The position numbers and the translations under genes were made by a program. The notes beneath the pieces are model-generated. The model was not told where the DNA came from and made no database searches. It worked only from the letters and a program-made list of their open reading frames with translations. DNA of 64,000 bases from Hyphomicrobiales bacterium (GTDB lineage: Bacteria; Pseudomonadota; Alphaproteobacteria; Rhizobiales; Rhizobiaceae): assembly GCA_900469445.1 (NCBI GenBank), contig UBXM01000046.1, forward strand, positions 39,122 through 103,121, read 5' to 3'. Positions 35,081 through 43,163 of this stretch are shown here, piece after piece (positions within the stretch are counted from its first letter, which is position 1; each line of letters opens with the position of its first letter).

Positions 35081-35425
35081 TCAGAAGCAGCGAACATCCG
35101 CTTCAGCCTGAGCCCGTCGCAGCTCCGAGATCGCGGTTTTTGCCACGGCTCCCTGGCGGAAGAGCACACCCCGCTCGCCCGTCTGCAGCCCCAAGCTCAT
35201 GAAAGTCTCAGCTGCCTCGTACCGATCATAGGGCACGATCGACGCAATGACATCGATCGAACAAGAGCAACTCTGAAGTGCATCCCTTGTTTCGCCATTT
35301 GCTTTCATGCAACCGTGAGTGTAGTCGACGATTGCAACCGTCGGATAATCATCACGCGCCGCTGCGAGCGTAGTGAACCCGAATGAAACGAAGAAGAATG
35401 CCAGCCGAAAAAAACTGATGAACAT
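35081..35425 (-). CDS. Small exported cysteine-rich protein linked to xoxF
   Basis: A 114-residue protein with a signal peptide (FISFFRLAFFFVSFGFTTLAAA) and a mature part DDYPTVAIVDYTHGCMKANGETRDALQSCSCSIDVIAS containing CxC. This block recurs in xox/PQQ loci of alphaproteobacteria as far as I recall. The start at 35425 is fixed by GAGGAG six bases upstream; the open frame begins earlier at 35491. Function unknown. The clustered cysteines could serve metal binding or disulfide exchange. Confidence 0.65.
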   Translation of the reverse strand: MFISFFRLAFFFVSFGFTTLAAARDDYPTVAIVDYTHGCMKANGETRDALQSCSCSIDVIASIVPYDRYEAAETFMSLGLQTGERGVLFRQGAVAKTAISELRRAQAEADVRCF

Positions 35426-35840
35426 CAAAAATCTCCTCATTGATAGCGATGTACTGCCCATGTTCGAAATCAATCGTGCAATCATCTTCATTTTATTACT
35501 TGATTATTCAGAGTATTAATTGTGAGCAATCGCAATAAAATATGGCGCATAGCAGCAATTTCAGTTTTTGCTCAAGTCGACGTCAATAATACACTTGCCG
35601 CGATTAATGTAATACCCTATCGTTCATTTGGTTTCCGGCTTCAAGATCTTGTTTTTGGGAGAGGCGAGATTCGCAGGCCTATAGGGTGGGCAGTAACGGT
35701 GCCCTTGGCCCATCCATTTGTCGTGACACGCTGACGGAAACATTTCCCGCACATTGAGAAAATCACTTGGCTGCGCTGGAGCACGCGAAGGTTCGCAATG
35801 ACGAATCCTGCGTGATTAATAAGCATCGGGAGGATTTCAC
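35426..35840. other. AT-rich upstream region of xoxF
   Basis: 415 bases between the divergent small exported protein and xoxF. The first half is AT-rich (runs such as TTTTATTACTTGATTATT around 35490), the kind of DNA expected to hold promoters for both genes. GGGAGGATTTCAC immediately precedes the xoxF ATG. I see no convincing gene in it; a 70-codon open frame at 35522-35734 lacks a ribosome-binding site and family resemblance. Confidence 0.5.
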
Positions 35841-37763
35841 ATGCGGATACCTGTCAATTCCATCATTCGACGAAATCTATTTCTACCTCTGGCCACTGCG
35901 GGCGTTCTGGCCTCGGGGTTTGCCGGGGCTGCTTTCGCCAACGACGACCTGACCAAGCTTGCCAATGACCCGAAGAACTGGGCAATGCCGACCGGCAATT
36001 ATGCCAATCATCGCTATTCCGAACTGAAGGAAATCACCGCAAGTAACGTCAAGAACCTGCAGGTGAAGTGGACTTTTTCCACCGGCGTCCTTCGAGGCCA
36101 TGAAGGTGGTCCGCTGGTCATCGGCGACGTGATGTATATCCATACGCCGTTTCCCAACATCGTCTACGCACTCGACCTGAAGAACGACGGCAAGATTCTC
36201 TGGAAATATGAACCCAAGCAGGATCCGAATGTCATCGGCATCATGTGTTGTGACACCGTCAACCGCGGGGTCGCCTATGGTGACGGCAAGATCATCCTGA
36301 ACCAGGCCGATACGACGGTGGTGGCGCTCGATGCCAAGACCGGCAAGGTCGTGTGGTCGGTGAAGAACGGCGACCAGATCGACGGCGGCAAGGGCGAATC
36401 CGGCACGGCGGCGCCGCTTGTGGTCAAAGACAAGGTCCTGATCGGCATCTCGGGTGCCGAGTTCGGCGTCCGTGGCTGGACTGCAGCCTATAACCTGAAA
36501 GACGGTTCGCTCGCCTGGAAAGCCTATTCAACCGGGCCCGACGCCGAAACCCTGATCGATCCGGAAAAAACGACCCATCTGGGCAAGCCGGTCGGCAAGG
36601 ATTCCGGCATCAATACCTGGGAAGGCGAGCAATGGAAGACCGGCGGCGGCACGACCTGGGGCTGGTTCTCCTATGATGCGAAGTCCAATCTCATTTATTA
36701 CGGCACCGGCAATCCCTCGACCTGGAACCCGGTTCAGCGGCCCGGCGACAATCGCTGGTCCATGACCTTGATGGCGCGCGATGCCGATACCGGGCAGGCC
36801 AAATGGCTCTACCAGATGACCCCGCATGATGAATGGGACTACGACGGCGTCAACGAGAACATTCTTGTCGACGGCATGGAGGTCAACGGCAAGAAACACG
36901 ACGTTCTGGTGCATCTCGACCGAAACGGTTTCGGCTATACGCTGGACCGGGTGAGCGGCGAGCTATTGGTGGCTAAAAAATACGATCCCAAGGTCAATTG
37001 GGCGACGGAAGTCGTGATGGATCCGAAGAGCGAACAATATGGCCGACCACAGGTGGTCGCGAAATATTCGACGCAGCAGAATGGCGAGGACGTCAACTCC
37101 ACCGGCATCTGCCCCGCCGCACTTGGCTCGAAGGATCAGCAGCCGGCAACCTACTCACCGAAAACCGGGCTTTTCTATGTGCCGACCAACCACGTCTGCA
37201 TGGATTACGAGCCCTATAAGGTGAGTTACACGGCTGGCCAGCCCTATGTGGGTGCGACCGTGTCGATGTATCCGACGCCGGACAGCCATGGCGGCATGGG
37301 CAACTTCATCGCCTGGAATGCCGCCAAGGGCGAGATCGTCTGGTCGATACCGGAACAGTTCTCCGTTTGGTCTGGCGCACTTGCCACGGCCGGCGACGTG
37401 GTCTTCTACGGGACATTGGAAGGCTATATCAAGGCCGTCGATCTGGAGGGTAAGGAACTTTACAGGTTCAAGACCCCTTCCGGCATCATCGGCAATATCA
37501 ACACCTTCGAACATGGCGGAAAGCAATATATCGCCGTGCTTTCGGGCGTCGGTGGCTGGGCCGGCATCGGTCTTGCCGGTGGCCTGCTCTCTCCTGAAAA
37601 TGCTGCGGCATGGCATGGCGCGGTGGATCAGGGGCGCGGCGGGCAGGACGAAGCTGCCGTTGTCGGAACGGCTGGTCTTGGCGCTGTCGGCGGTTACGCG
37701 GCGCTTGCCGACTACACCACGCTTGGCGGACAGCTGACTGTGTTCGGCCTCCCGGACAACTGA
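35841..37763 (+). CDS. xoxF: XoxF, lanthanide-dependent PQQ methanol dehydrogenase
   Basis: A 640-residue periplasmic quinoprotein with a signal peptide cleaved near AFA-NDD. It has the adjacent-cysteine disulfide Cys136-Cys137 (IMCCDTV), the tryptophan-docking repeats of the eight-bladed propeller, and metal/catalytic ligands Glu207 (SGAEFG), Asn291 (GTGNPSTWN) and Asp333. Asp335 in DEWDYDGVNE replaces the alanine of calcium-type MxaF and marks lanthanide-dependent XoxF enzymes. It oxidises methanol to formaldehyde (or formate) and passes electrons to XoxG. At 640 residues it is slightly longer than typical XoxF (about 600), with a glycine- and alanine-rich C-terminus. xoxG and xoxJ follow. 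No mxaI small subunit is seen. Confidence 0.96.
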   Translation: MRIPVNSIIRRNLFLPLATAGVLASGFAGAAFANDDLTKLANDPKNWAMPTGNYANHRYSELKEITASNVKNLQVKWTFSTGVLRGHEGGPLVIGDVMYIHTPFPNIVYALDLKNDGKILWKYEPKQDPNVIGIMCCDTVNRGVAYGDGKIILNQADTTVVALDAKTGKVVWSVKNGDQIDGGKGESGTAAPLVVKDKVLIGISGAEFGVRGWTAAYNLKDGSLAWKAYSTGPDAETLIDPEKTTHLGKPVGKDSGINTWEGEQWKTGGGTTWGWFSYDAKSNLIYYGTGNPSTWNPVQRPGDNRWSMTLMARDADTGQAKWLYQMTPHDEWDYDGVNENILVDGMEVNGKKHDVLVHLDRNGFGYTLDRVSGELLVAKKYDPKVNWATEVVMDPKSEQYGRPQVVAKYSTQQNGEDVNSTGICPAALGSKDQQPATYSPKTGLFYVPTNHVCMDYEPYKVSYTAGQPYVGATVSMYPTPDSHGGMGNFIAWNAAKGEIVWSIPEQFSVWSGALATAGDVVFYGTLEGYIKAVDLEGKELYRFKTPSGIIGNINTFEHGGKQYIAVLSGVGGWAGIGLAGGLLSPENAAAWHGAVDQGRGGQDEAAVVGTAGLGAVGGYAALADYTTLGGQLTVFGLPDN

Positions 37764-37848
37764 CCACTGATGAAATCCTCCATCAATGGGTCGCGCTCGC
37801 GTGGCGCGGCCCTCAAGCATCAGATGATTGTTGAAAACGACGATGGGG

Positions 37849-37876
37849 CAGGCTTTCCGATTTGGATCAAAGCCTG
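37849..37876 (+). other. Antiterminator-like hairpin downstream of xoxF
   Basis: CAGGCTTT (37849-37856) pairs perfectly with AAAGCCTG (37869-37876). The second arm is the same segment used as the first arm of the terminator-like stem that follows, so the two structures exclude each other. Confidence 0.5.
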
Positions 37877-37892
37877 AAGGCGGGGGCTTTTT
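37869..37892 (+). terminator. Terminator-like hairpin between xoxF and xoxG
   Basis: AAAGCC (37869-37874) and GGCTTT (37885-37890) form a stem followed by TTC within a run of five T. It lies about 105 bases after the xoxF stop and 38 bases before the xoxG start. It could reduce read-through into xoxG and xoxJ. Confidence 0.5.
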
Positions 37893-37929
37893 CGTCGCTC
37901 CCGAGGTGTTTCACATGTGAGGTTCATCA

Positions 37930-38457
37930 ATGGCTTTTCGCAATGCAATTCTCGCATACGGTATCGTGACACTCTCAGTTCTGACATCCGGTACGGCCTT
38001 CGCCGATGACGACAAGGAAAAGGCGGCGGCGGCGACCGAGGAGGATGGCAAGTTTCTCGACAAGGACGGAAATCCGACCTTCAAGATTCAGGCGGACGGT
38101 ACGGTCGATTGGTACACGTTCAGCGGCTATCGCCGATACCATTCCGACTGTCACACCTGTCATGGACCGGACGGCGTCGGCTCAAGCTACGCGCCGGCCT
38201 TGGCGGACAGTCTCAAGCGGTTGGACTATGCGAGTTTCCTGTCGATCGTGGCGGAAGGGCGCAAGAATGTCGGTGGCGGCAAGGAAAATGTCATGCCCGC
38301 TTTTGGCGACAACAAGAATGTCTACTGTTATCTCGACGACATCTACGTCTACCTGCGTGCCCGCGCGGTCGGGGCCGCCCCCCGCGGTCGCCCGCCGAAA
38401 AAGGCGGACAAACCGCAAGGGGCAAAAGACTACGAAGCCTCTTGTATGGGAGGTTGA
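37930..38457 (+). CDS. xoxG: XoxG, cytochrome cL electron acceptor of XoxF
   Basis: A 175-residue periplasmic c-type cytochrome. A signal peptide ends at AFA, an acidic-lysine stretch follows, then the heme motif C74-HT-C77-H78 in YHSDCHTCHGPDGVGSSYAP, and Met122 in NVMPAFGDN as the likely axial ligand, as in cytochrome cL. The C-terminal tail is basic. It accepts electrons from the PQQ of XoxF. The terminator-like hairpin upstream separates it from xoxF; xoxJ starts one base after its stop codon. Confidence 0.93.
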   Translation: MAFRNAILAYGIVTLSVLTSGTAFADDDKEKAAAATEEDGKFLDKDGNPTFKIQADGTVDWYTFSGYRRYHSDCHTCHGPDGVGSSYAPALADSLKRLDYASFLSIVAEGRKNVGGGKENVMPAFGDNKNVYCYLDDIYVYLRARAVGAAPRGRPPKKADKPQGAKDYEASCMGG

Positions 38458-38458
38458 T

Positions 38459-39352
38459 ATGAAGCGTGATGTCCTGCGCAGCATCTTTTTGGTCGCGCGA
38501 AAATCCGGTCGCGGCGTCTGGATCATGGCGATTGCGACCGTGATGAGCGTCATGGCGCATCAAGCGCATGCCCAGGGGGCTGGTCTTGGTGCGGCGGGAG
38601 AACTTGTCGATCCGGATATCCTGCGTGTCTGCGCCGATCCGTCCAACATGCCGTTCTCCGATCAGAGCGGCGAAGGGTTCGAGGATAAGCTGGCGCAGAT
38701 TGTTGCTGAAGCGACGGGGCGTAAATCGGTCGCTTATACCTGGTTCCCCTCGATCAACGGCTTCGTACGCAACACGCTCGGTGCCAACCGCTGCGATATC
38801 ATCATGGGCTATGCGCAGGGTGATGAGCTGGTGCAGAATACCAATGCCTATTACCGCTCATCCTATGTGCTGATCTATCCGAAAGGTGGCGATCTTTCCG
38901 GTGTCGAAACGCTCGCCGACCCGAAGCTGACGGATAAGCGCATCGGGGTCGTCGAAGGTACGCCGCCGACCGCCAACATGGCCAAAGCAAAGCTGATGGG
39001 GAAGGCGAAGGTCTATCCGCTGATGGTCGATACGCGCGCGATGCCATCCATGGCGGAATTGGCGATGCGTGACATGCAGTCGGGGGCAATCGACGCTGCG
39101 GTCCTCTGGGGGCCAATGGCCGGTTATTATGCGTCCCGATCCGGTGCCGAGATGACGCTCGTTCCGCTCATTCATGAAAAAGGCGGTCAGCGCATGATCT
39201 ACCGGATCACCATGGGCGTTCGCCCCTCCGACCAGAGCTGGAAACGTACACTCAACAGCTTCATCAAGGAAAACCAACCCAATATCGACAAGCTGCTTCT
39301 GGAATATGGCGTGCCGCTGCTCGACGAACGGGATCAGAGGATTACCCAGTGA
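38459..39352 (+). CDS. xoxJ: XoxJ, periplasmic binding-like protein of the methanol dehydrogenase system
   Basis: A 297-residue exported protein of the family 3 solute-binding fold (MxaJ/XoxJ). The start at 38459 has GGGAGG eight bases upstream, and the signal peptide ends near AHAQ. The mature part begins with ELVDPDILRVCADPSNMPFSDQSGEGFEDKLAQ, as in XoxJ; GANRCDIIMGYAQGDELVQNTNAYYRSSYV is a second family block. It is thought to help mature or activate XoxF. One base separates it from xoxG. Confidence 0.93.
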   Translation: MKRDVLRSIFLVARKSGRGVWIMAIATVMSVMAHQAHAQGAGLGAAGELVDPDILRVCADPSNMPFSDQSGEGFEDKLAQIVAEATGRKSVAYTWFPSINGFVRNTLGANRCDIIMGYAQGDELVQNTNAYYRSSYVLIYPKGGDLSGVETLADPKLTDKRIGVVEGTPPTANMAKAKLMGKAKVYPLMVDTRAMPSMAELAMRDMQSGAIDAAVLWGPMAGYYASRSGAEMTLVPLIHEKGGQRMIYRITMGVRPSDQSWKRTLNSFIKENQPNIDKLLLEYGVPLLDERDQRITQ

Positions 39353-39424
39353 AGGCAGGGGCAGGTTGCGGCCGGAACGGAGCGTGCCTGTCCGAAGGGA
39401 TATTCAAAGGGGAGTGAGGGAAAG

Positions 39425-40552
39425 ATGGATGTCCGCGCCGCCGTTGCCGTACAGGCAGGAAAACCGCTGGAAGTGATGACGGTTCAGCTCGACGGCCCCA
39501 AGGCCGGCGAAGTGCTGGTCGAAATCAAGGCGACCGGCATCTGCCATACCGACGACTTCACCCTTTCGGGCGCCGATCCGGAAGGCCTGTTTCCGGCCAT
39601 TCTCGGCCATGAAGGTGCGGGCGTCGTCGTCGATGTCGGCCCCGGCGTCACCTCGTTGAAGAAGGGCGATCACGTCATTCCGCTCTACACGCCCGAATGC
39701 CGCGAATGCTATTCCTGCACCTCGCGCAAGACCAATCTCTGCACCTCGATCCGCTCCACCCAGGGCAAGGGCGTGATGCCGGATGGCACCAGCCGTTTCT
39801 CGATCGGCAAGGACAAGATCCATCACTATATGGGCTGCTCGACCTTCGCCAACTTCACCGTTCTGCCTGAGATTGCGCTCGCCAAGATCAATCCGGACGC
39901 GCCTTTCGACAAGGTCTGCTACATCGGCTGCGGCGTCACCACCGGCATCGGCGCGGTCATCAACACGGCCAAGGTCGAGATCGGCTCGACAGCGGTCGTC
40001 TTCGGTCTCGGCGGTATCGGTCTCAACGTGCTTCAGGGCCTGCGCCTGGCCGGTGCCGACATGATCATCGGTGTCGACATCAACCCTGACCGCAAGGCCT
40101 GGGGCGAAAAATTCGGCATGACGCATTTCGTCAATCCGAAGGAAGTCGGCGAGGATATCGTTCCTTATCTCGTCAACATGACCAAGCGCCATGGCGACCT
40201 TATCGGCGGCGCCGACTACACGTTCGACTGCACCGGCAATACCAAGGTCATGCGCCAGGCGCTCGAAAGCTCGCATCGCGGCTGGGGCAAGTCGGTCATC
40301 ATCGGCGTGGCCGGCGCCGGCCAGGAGATTTCGACGCGTCCGTTCCAGCTGGTCACCGGCCGCAACTGGATGGGCACGGCCTTCGGCGGCGCGCGCGGCC
40401 GCACCGACGTGCCGAAGATCGTCGACTGGTACATGGAAGGCAAGATCCAGATCGACCCGATGATCACCCACACCATGCCGCTCGAAGACATCAACAAGGG
40501 TTTCGACCTGATGCACAAGGGTGAAAGCATTCGCGGCGTGGTGATCTATTAG
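39425..40552 (+). CDS. frmA: S-(hydroxymethyl)glutathione dehydrogenase (class III alcohol dehydrogenase)
   Basis: A 375-residue zinc-dependent dehydrogenase that oxidises S-hydroxymethylglutathione with NAD. Catalytic zinc ligands lie in GICHTDDF and GHEGAGVV; structural zinc cysteines in CRECYSCTSRKTNLC; the Rossmann motif is GLGGIGLNV. The signature of class III is GTAFGGARGRTDVP near the C-terminus. It removes the formaldehyde made by XoxF. The gene starts 72 bases after xoxJ, preceded by GGGGAGTGAGGG. Confidence 0.96.
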   Translation: MDVRAAVAVQAGKPLEVMTVQLDGPKAGEVLVEIKATGICHTDDFTLSGADPEGLFPAILGHEGAGVVVDVGPGVTSLKKGDHVIPLYTPECRECYSCTSRKTNLCTSIRSTQGKGVMPDGTSRFSIGKDKIHHYMGCSTFANFTVLPEIALAKINPDAPFDKVCYIGCGVTTGIGAVINTAKVEIGSTAVVFGLGGIGLNVLQGLRLAGADMIIGVDINPDRKAWGEKFGMTHFVNPKEVGEDIVPYLVNMTKRHGDLIGGADYTFDCTGNTKVMRQALESSHRGWGKSVIIGVAGAGQEISTRPFQLVTGRNWMGTAFGGARGRTDVPKIVDWYMEGKIQIDPMITHTMPLEDINKGFDLMHKGESIRGVVIY

Positions 40553-40553
40553 G

Positions 40554-40625
40554 GCAATTCCCGCCCAAAAAAGCGGAAACCGATATTGCGTTGGGAATTG
40601 CGTTAAAACAAGGAGATATCGGATT
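40554..40625. repeat. Rhizobial-type intergenic palindromic repeat
   Basis: GCAATTCCC (40554-40562) and GGGAATTGC (40593-40601) are perfect nine-base arms, followed by GTTAAAACAAGGAGATAT. The pattern (GCAATTCC, GGAAACCG, GGAATTGCGTTAAAACAA, GAGAT) resembles a repeat family dispersed in Rhizobiaceae genomes. A second relative occurs at 43164-43205. Confidence 0.5.
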
Positions 40626-40702
40626 TTGCTGAAGTAATCTGCAAGCTGCATGGCAGAAGCTTTCAATCAGCAGGAATGTTCAAACAGAGGAGGAGACTTG
40701 CA

Positions 40703-41284
40703 ATGGACAGTGCAGTTCAAGTTCGCATCCATCCTGCGGTGGATGGTGGCGTAAGGCCCGCCGGCGCCGGCTTTTCCGGTGGCACACTGGTCTGTGAATG
40801 CACCGACAGGCCGGTGAAGGTAAGGATCGAAGGGCAGGTGGCGCACAACCATGCCTGCGGTTGCACCAAATGCTGGAAGCCGAAAGGTGCGGACTTTTCG
40901 ATCGTTGCCGTTGTCCCTCACGACAAAGTGACGGTCGCGGAAAATGGCGACAAGCTCGCCGTGGTCGATCCGAGTGCTCTCATCCAAAGGCATGCCTGCA
41001 AACAATGCGGCGTCCATATGTATGGGCCGGTCGAGCGGGAGCATGCGTTTCAGGGGCTGGATTTCATCCATCCTGAACGCTTTCAGGAAAGCGGTTGGGC
41101 GCCTCCGGGTTTTGCAGCCTTCGTGTCGTCGATCATCGAATCCGGCGTCAATCCGGAGCGCATGGACGGGGTTAGGGCGCGGCTCAAGGAGCTGGGTCTG
41201 GAGCCTTATGACTGCCTGTCGCCCGGTCTGATGGATTATGTCGCGACCTGGGTCGCGAAGAAATCCGGCGTGCTTCCGGCCTGA
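40703..41284 (+). CDS. gfa: Gfa, S-(hydroxymethyl)glutathione synthase
   Basis: A 193-residue zinc protein of the glutathione-dependent formaldehyde-activating enzyme family, which speeds the addition of formaldehyde to glutathione. Zinc cysteines are seen in LVCECTDRP, ACGCTKCWKPKGADFS and ACKQCGVHMYG. The start at 40703 follows GAGGAGGAGACTT. It lies directly after the class III dehydrogenase. S-formylglutathione hydrolase, the next step, is not in this window. Confidence 0.95.
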   Translation: MDSAVQVRIHPAVDGGVRPAGAGFSGGTLVCECTDRPVKVRIEGQVAHNHACGCTKCWKPKGADFSIVAVVPHDKVTVAENGDKLAVVDPSALIQRHACKQCGVHMYGPVEREHAFQGLDFIHPERFQESGWAPPGFAAFVSSIIESGVNPERMDGVRARLKELGLEPYDCLSPGLMDYVATWVAKKSGVLPA

Positions 41285-41317
41285 CACCGCCGGAAAGATT
41301 TGGTTCCATCGCGGAAT

Positions 41318-41345
41318 GCCATACGGCGCGGATTGGCCGTATGGC
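41318..41345. terminator. Strong hairpin downstream of gfa
   Basis: GCCATACGGC and GCCGTATGGC are perfect ten-base arms with an eight-base loop, 34 bases after the gfa stop. There is no T tract, so it may be a 3' stabiliser as much as a terminator. Confidence 0.5.
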
Positions 41346-41386
41346 TCGCGAGGTGACGATGCTGGTGGGAGATTCTATCGTCCGAT

Positions 41387-41403
41387 AATCTCAAATTAAG
41401 TGC
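41387..41403. repeat. Direct repeat copy 1 at transposase remnant
   Basis: AATCTCAAATTAAGTGC matches 41994-42010 at 16 of 17 positions. It lies at the broken 3' end of the transposase frame and includes its stop codon. Confidence 0.6.
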
Positions 41404-41963
41404 AACTGTGACGATCCGAGCGACTGACGCGTCTCCTCGTCGACGACAAGGATATCTGCTCTCGTATGGTCGAGTTGGACGATCTGGAGTGGACGCGAGG
41501 CGGTGAGCCCTCCAGGCACGGCCGTTGTCCGCTTCACGATTTCGGATGCGCCCGTCGTTTGGCGCGTTTGTGAAGGTTCATGTCCTGGAGACGAGTTTCG
41601 ATCGTCCGGCGATCTGGCGGCTTCAGTCCCGCCGATAGGCAGTTGGTTCGGATATCCCGAACTAACTGAGAGATGCCTGGGCGGTTTTTTTGTCAGGTAA
41701 TACCGATTTATCGTGGCGCGGATGATCTCTTCTCGGCCTTCGTCGAGCACCCGTCGGCCGTCAGGGCGGCCAGGTTTCCGCTCCACCAGCGACATTACCG
41801 TGCCACTAGCCCGAAATAGCTTTGCTCCGCTGACTCGAAGTTCGACATCTCCGGAAGTTGCATTGCCAAATCGGCGCTTCAAAAACTCCCGGATTGTCTC
41901 GGCGCGTCGACACGCCTCTTCCCGAAGCGTTTCGTCAATCTCGTCTCGGAACCTATCAATCAT
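41391..41963 (-). pseudogene. Truncated Mu/TniA-type DDE transposase remnant
   Basis: A 190-codon frame. The end of it, LQIVQLDHTRADILVVDEETRQSLGSSQ, matches the start of the catalytic core of Mu/TniA-like transposases (LQIVQxDHTPxD, with VDExTRxPLGRPWLTLxID following); the first catalytic aspartate is present. The frame then ends after four unrelated residues, within a sequence that repeats near the gene's start. The N-terminal part (HTH-like, RRAETIREFLKRRFG) seems shortened. The integrase core and C-terminal domain are absent, so the gene is not functional. Confidence 0.7.
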
Positions 41964-41993
41964 ATTATAGCACCGCAGACTTCATCAGCGCTG

Positions 41994-42058
41994 AATCTCA
42001 AATTAGGTGCCGGGCTGACTTGTTGAGAGCGTTAGGGCGGAATCTCTCGATTAAATGC
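41994..42058. repeat. Direct repeat copies 2 and 3 upstream of transposase remnant
   Basis: AATCTCAAATTAGGTGC (41994-42010) and the more diverged AATCTCTCGATTAAATGC (42041-42058) lie in the same orientation, 31 bases apart. Spaced copies next to a TniA-like gene look like transposase-binding sites of a transposon end. Confidence 0.5.
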
Positions 42059-42250
42059 AAACCTACAGGCGGAGTTTCCGACATGTGCTTTATTTCGCAG
42101 TGCAGCGTCAAAAAAGTATCGGTAAATCTTTTGCCGTGGTGTGGATCGTCAATTGAGCAAGAGGTTATTGTTTTACCAATGATCAAATTTGCAGAACTGG
42201 AGGTTTGCAGATTTTGATCGACTTACTCGCGCTCGGTAGGAGGAGTCGCC

Positions 42251-43135
42251 GTGCAACCCGATCTGGAACTCGTCCATATCCGCAAAGGTGAAACCTTCGC
42301 CGCGTGGACGCACGGTTATCCGTTCCGGACAGTTCGGTGGCATTACCATCCCGAATATGAAATCCATCTTGTCGTTGCGACCTCGGGCCGTTTTTACATT
42401 GGTGATCACATCGGTCGGTTCGAGCCGGGCCAGTTGATCGTGACTGGACCAAACCTGCCGCAGAACTGGATTTCTGAAATCGAGCCCGATGAAATCGTGC
42501 CGGCACGCTCGCTCGTTGTTCAGTTTCCGCAGAAATTCATCGACGACAGCATAACGGGCATGGCGGAGATGGAGGCGATCGTTCCTCTGCTCGAGCGCAG
42601 CCATCGCGGGCTTCTGTTCGACAATGCCACCAGCAACACGGTGCGGCCGCTGATCGAGCGATTGATCGAAACGCGTGGACTGATGCGTCTCGTGCTTTTC
42701 TGGGAGATTCTCGATGTCCTGGCGAAAGCCCCCGAACCCGAGGTTTTGGCAAGCCTGAGTTACGAACTCGACCTCTCAAACATCAACGAAAGCGGTATCA
42801 ACCGCGCGATCGCCCATCTGCGCGAACATCTTACCGACGACATTGATGAGCGTGATCTTGCCGATCTTGTCGGCCATAGCCCAAGTTCGTTTTCACGGGC
42901 TTTCAAGCGCCACACCGGCACGACGCTGGTGCGCTACAAAAATCAACTTCGCGTCGATCTCGCCTGCTTGGCGCTGTTGACGCGTCCAGAGACGAGAGTT
43001 GCCGAAATCTGCTACGAAATCGGCTTCTCCAACCTTTCAAATTTCAACCGACATTTCCAGAAACTGAAGGGAATGTCGCCTTCGCAATTCCGAACGACTT
43101 TCGCGGCCAACGGAGCCTTTAAAGCCGCCGAGTAG
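42251..43135 (+). CDS. AraC-family transcriptional regulator
   Basis: A 294-residue regulator with an N-terminal cupin sensor domain (RWHYHPEYEIHLVVATSGRFYIGDHIGRFEPGQLIVTGPN) and a C-terminal double HTH (LADLVGHSPSSFSRAFKRHTGTTLVRYKNQLRVDLACLALLTRPETRVAEICYEIGFSNLSNFNRHFQKLKGMSPSQFR). The start is a GTG at 42251 preceded by GGAGGAG. It lies just upstream of the ribose-type importer operon in the same direction and is the likely activator of polyol catabolism. Confidence 0.92.
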   Translation: MQPDLELVHIRKGETFAAWTHGYPFRTVRWHYHPEYEIHLVVATSGRFYIGDHIGRFEPGQLIVTGPNLPQNWISEIEPDEIVPARSLVVQFPQKFIDDSITGMAEMEAIVPLLERSHRGLLFDNATSNTVRPLIERLIETRGLMRLVLFWEILDVLAKAPEPEVLASLSYELDLSNINESGINRAIAHLREHLTDDIDERDLADLVGHSPSSFSRAFKRHTGTTLVRYKNQLRVDLACLALLTRPETRVAEICYEIGFSNLSNFNRHFQKLKGMSPSQFRTTFAANGAFKAAE

Positions 43136-43163
43136 CCAGACAATCGAATATCCCGGTTTCGGG

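Noticed and set aside
35522..35734. 70-codon open frame upstream of xoxF
   Set aside because: No ribosome-binding site, no family resemblance, and it lies in AT-rich promoter-like DNA.
35841..37763. Calcium-type MxaF methanol dehydrogenase
   Set aside because: The residue two positions after the catalytic Asp is Asp, not Ala, and no mxaI gene follows, so XoxF is the better call.
39404..40666. 420-codon minus-strand open frame opposite the class III dehydrogenase
   Set aside because: Mirror of a strongly biased, highly conserved coding sequence; no independent signals.
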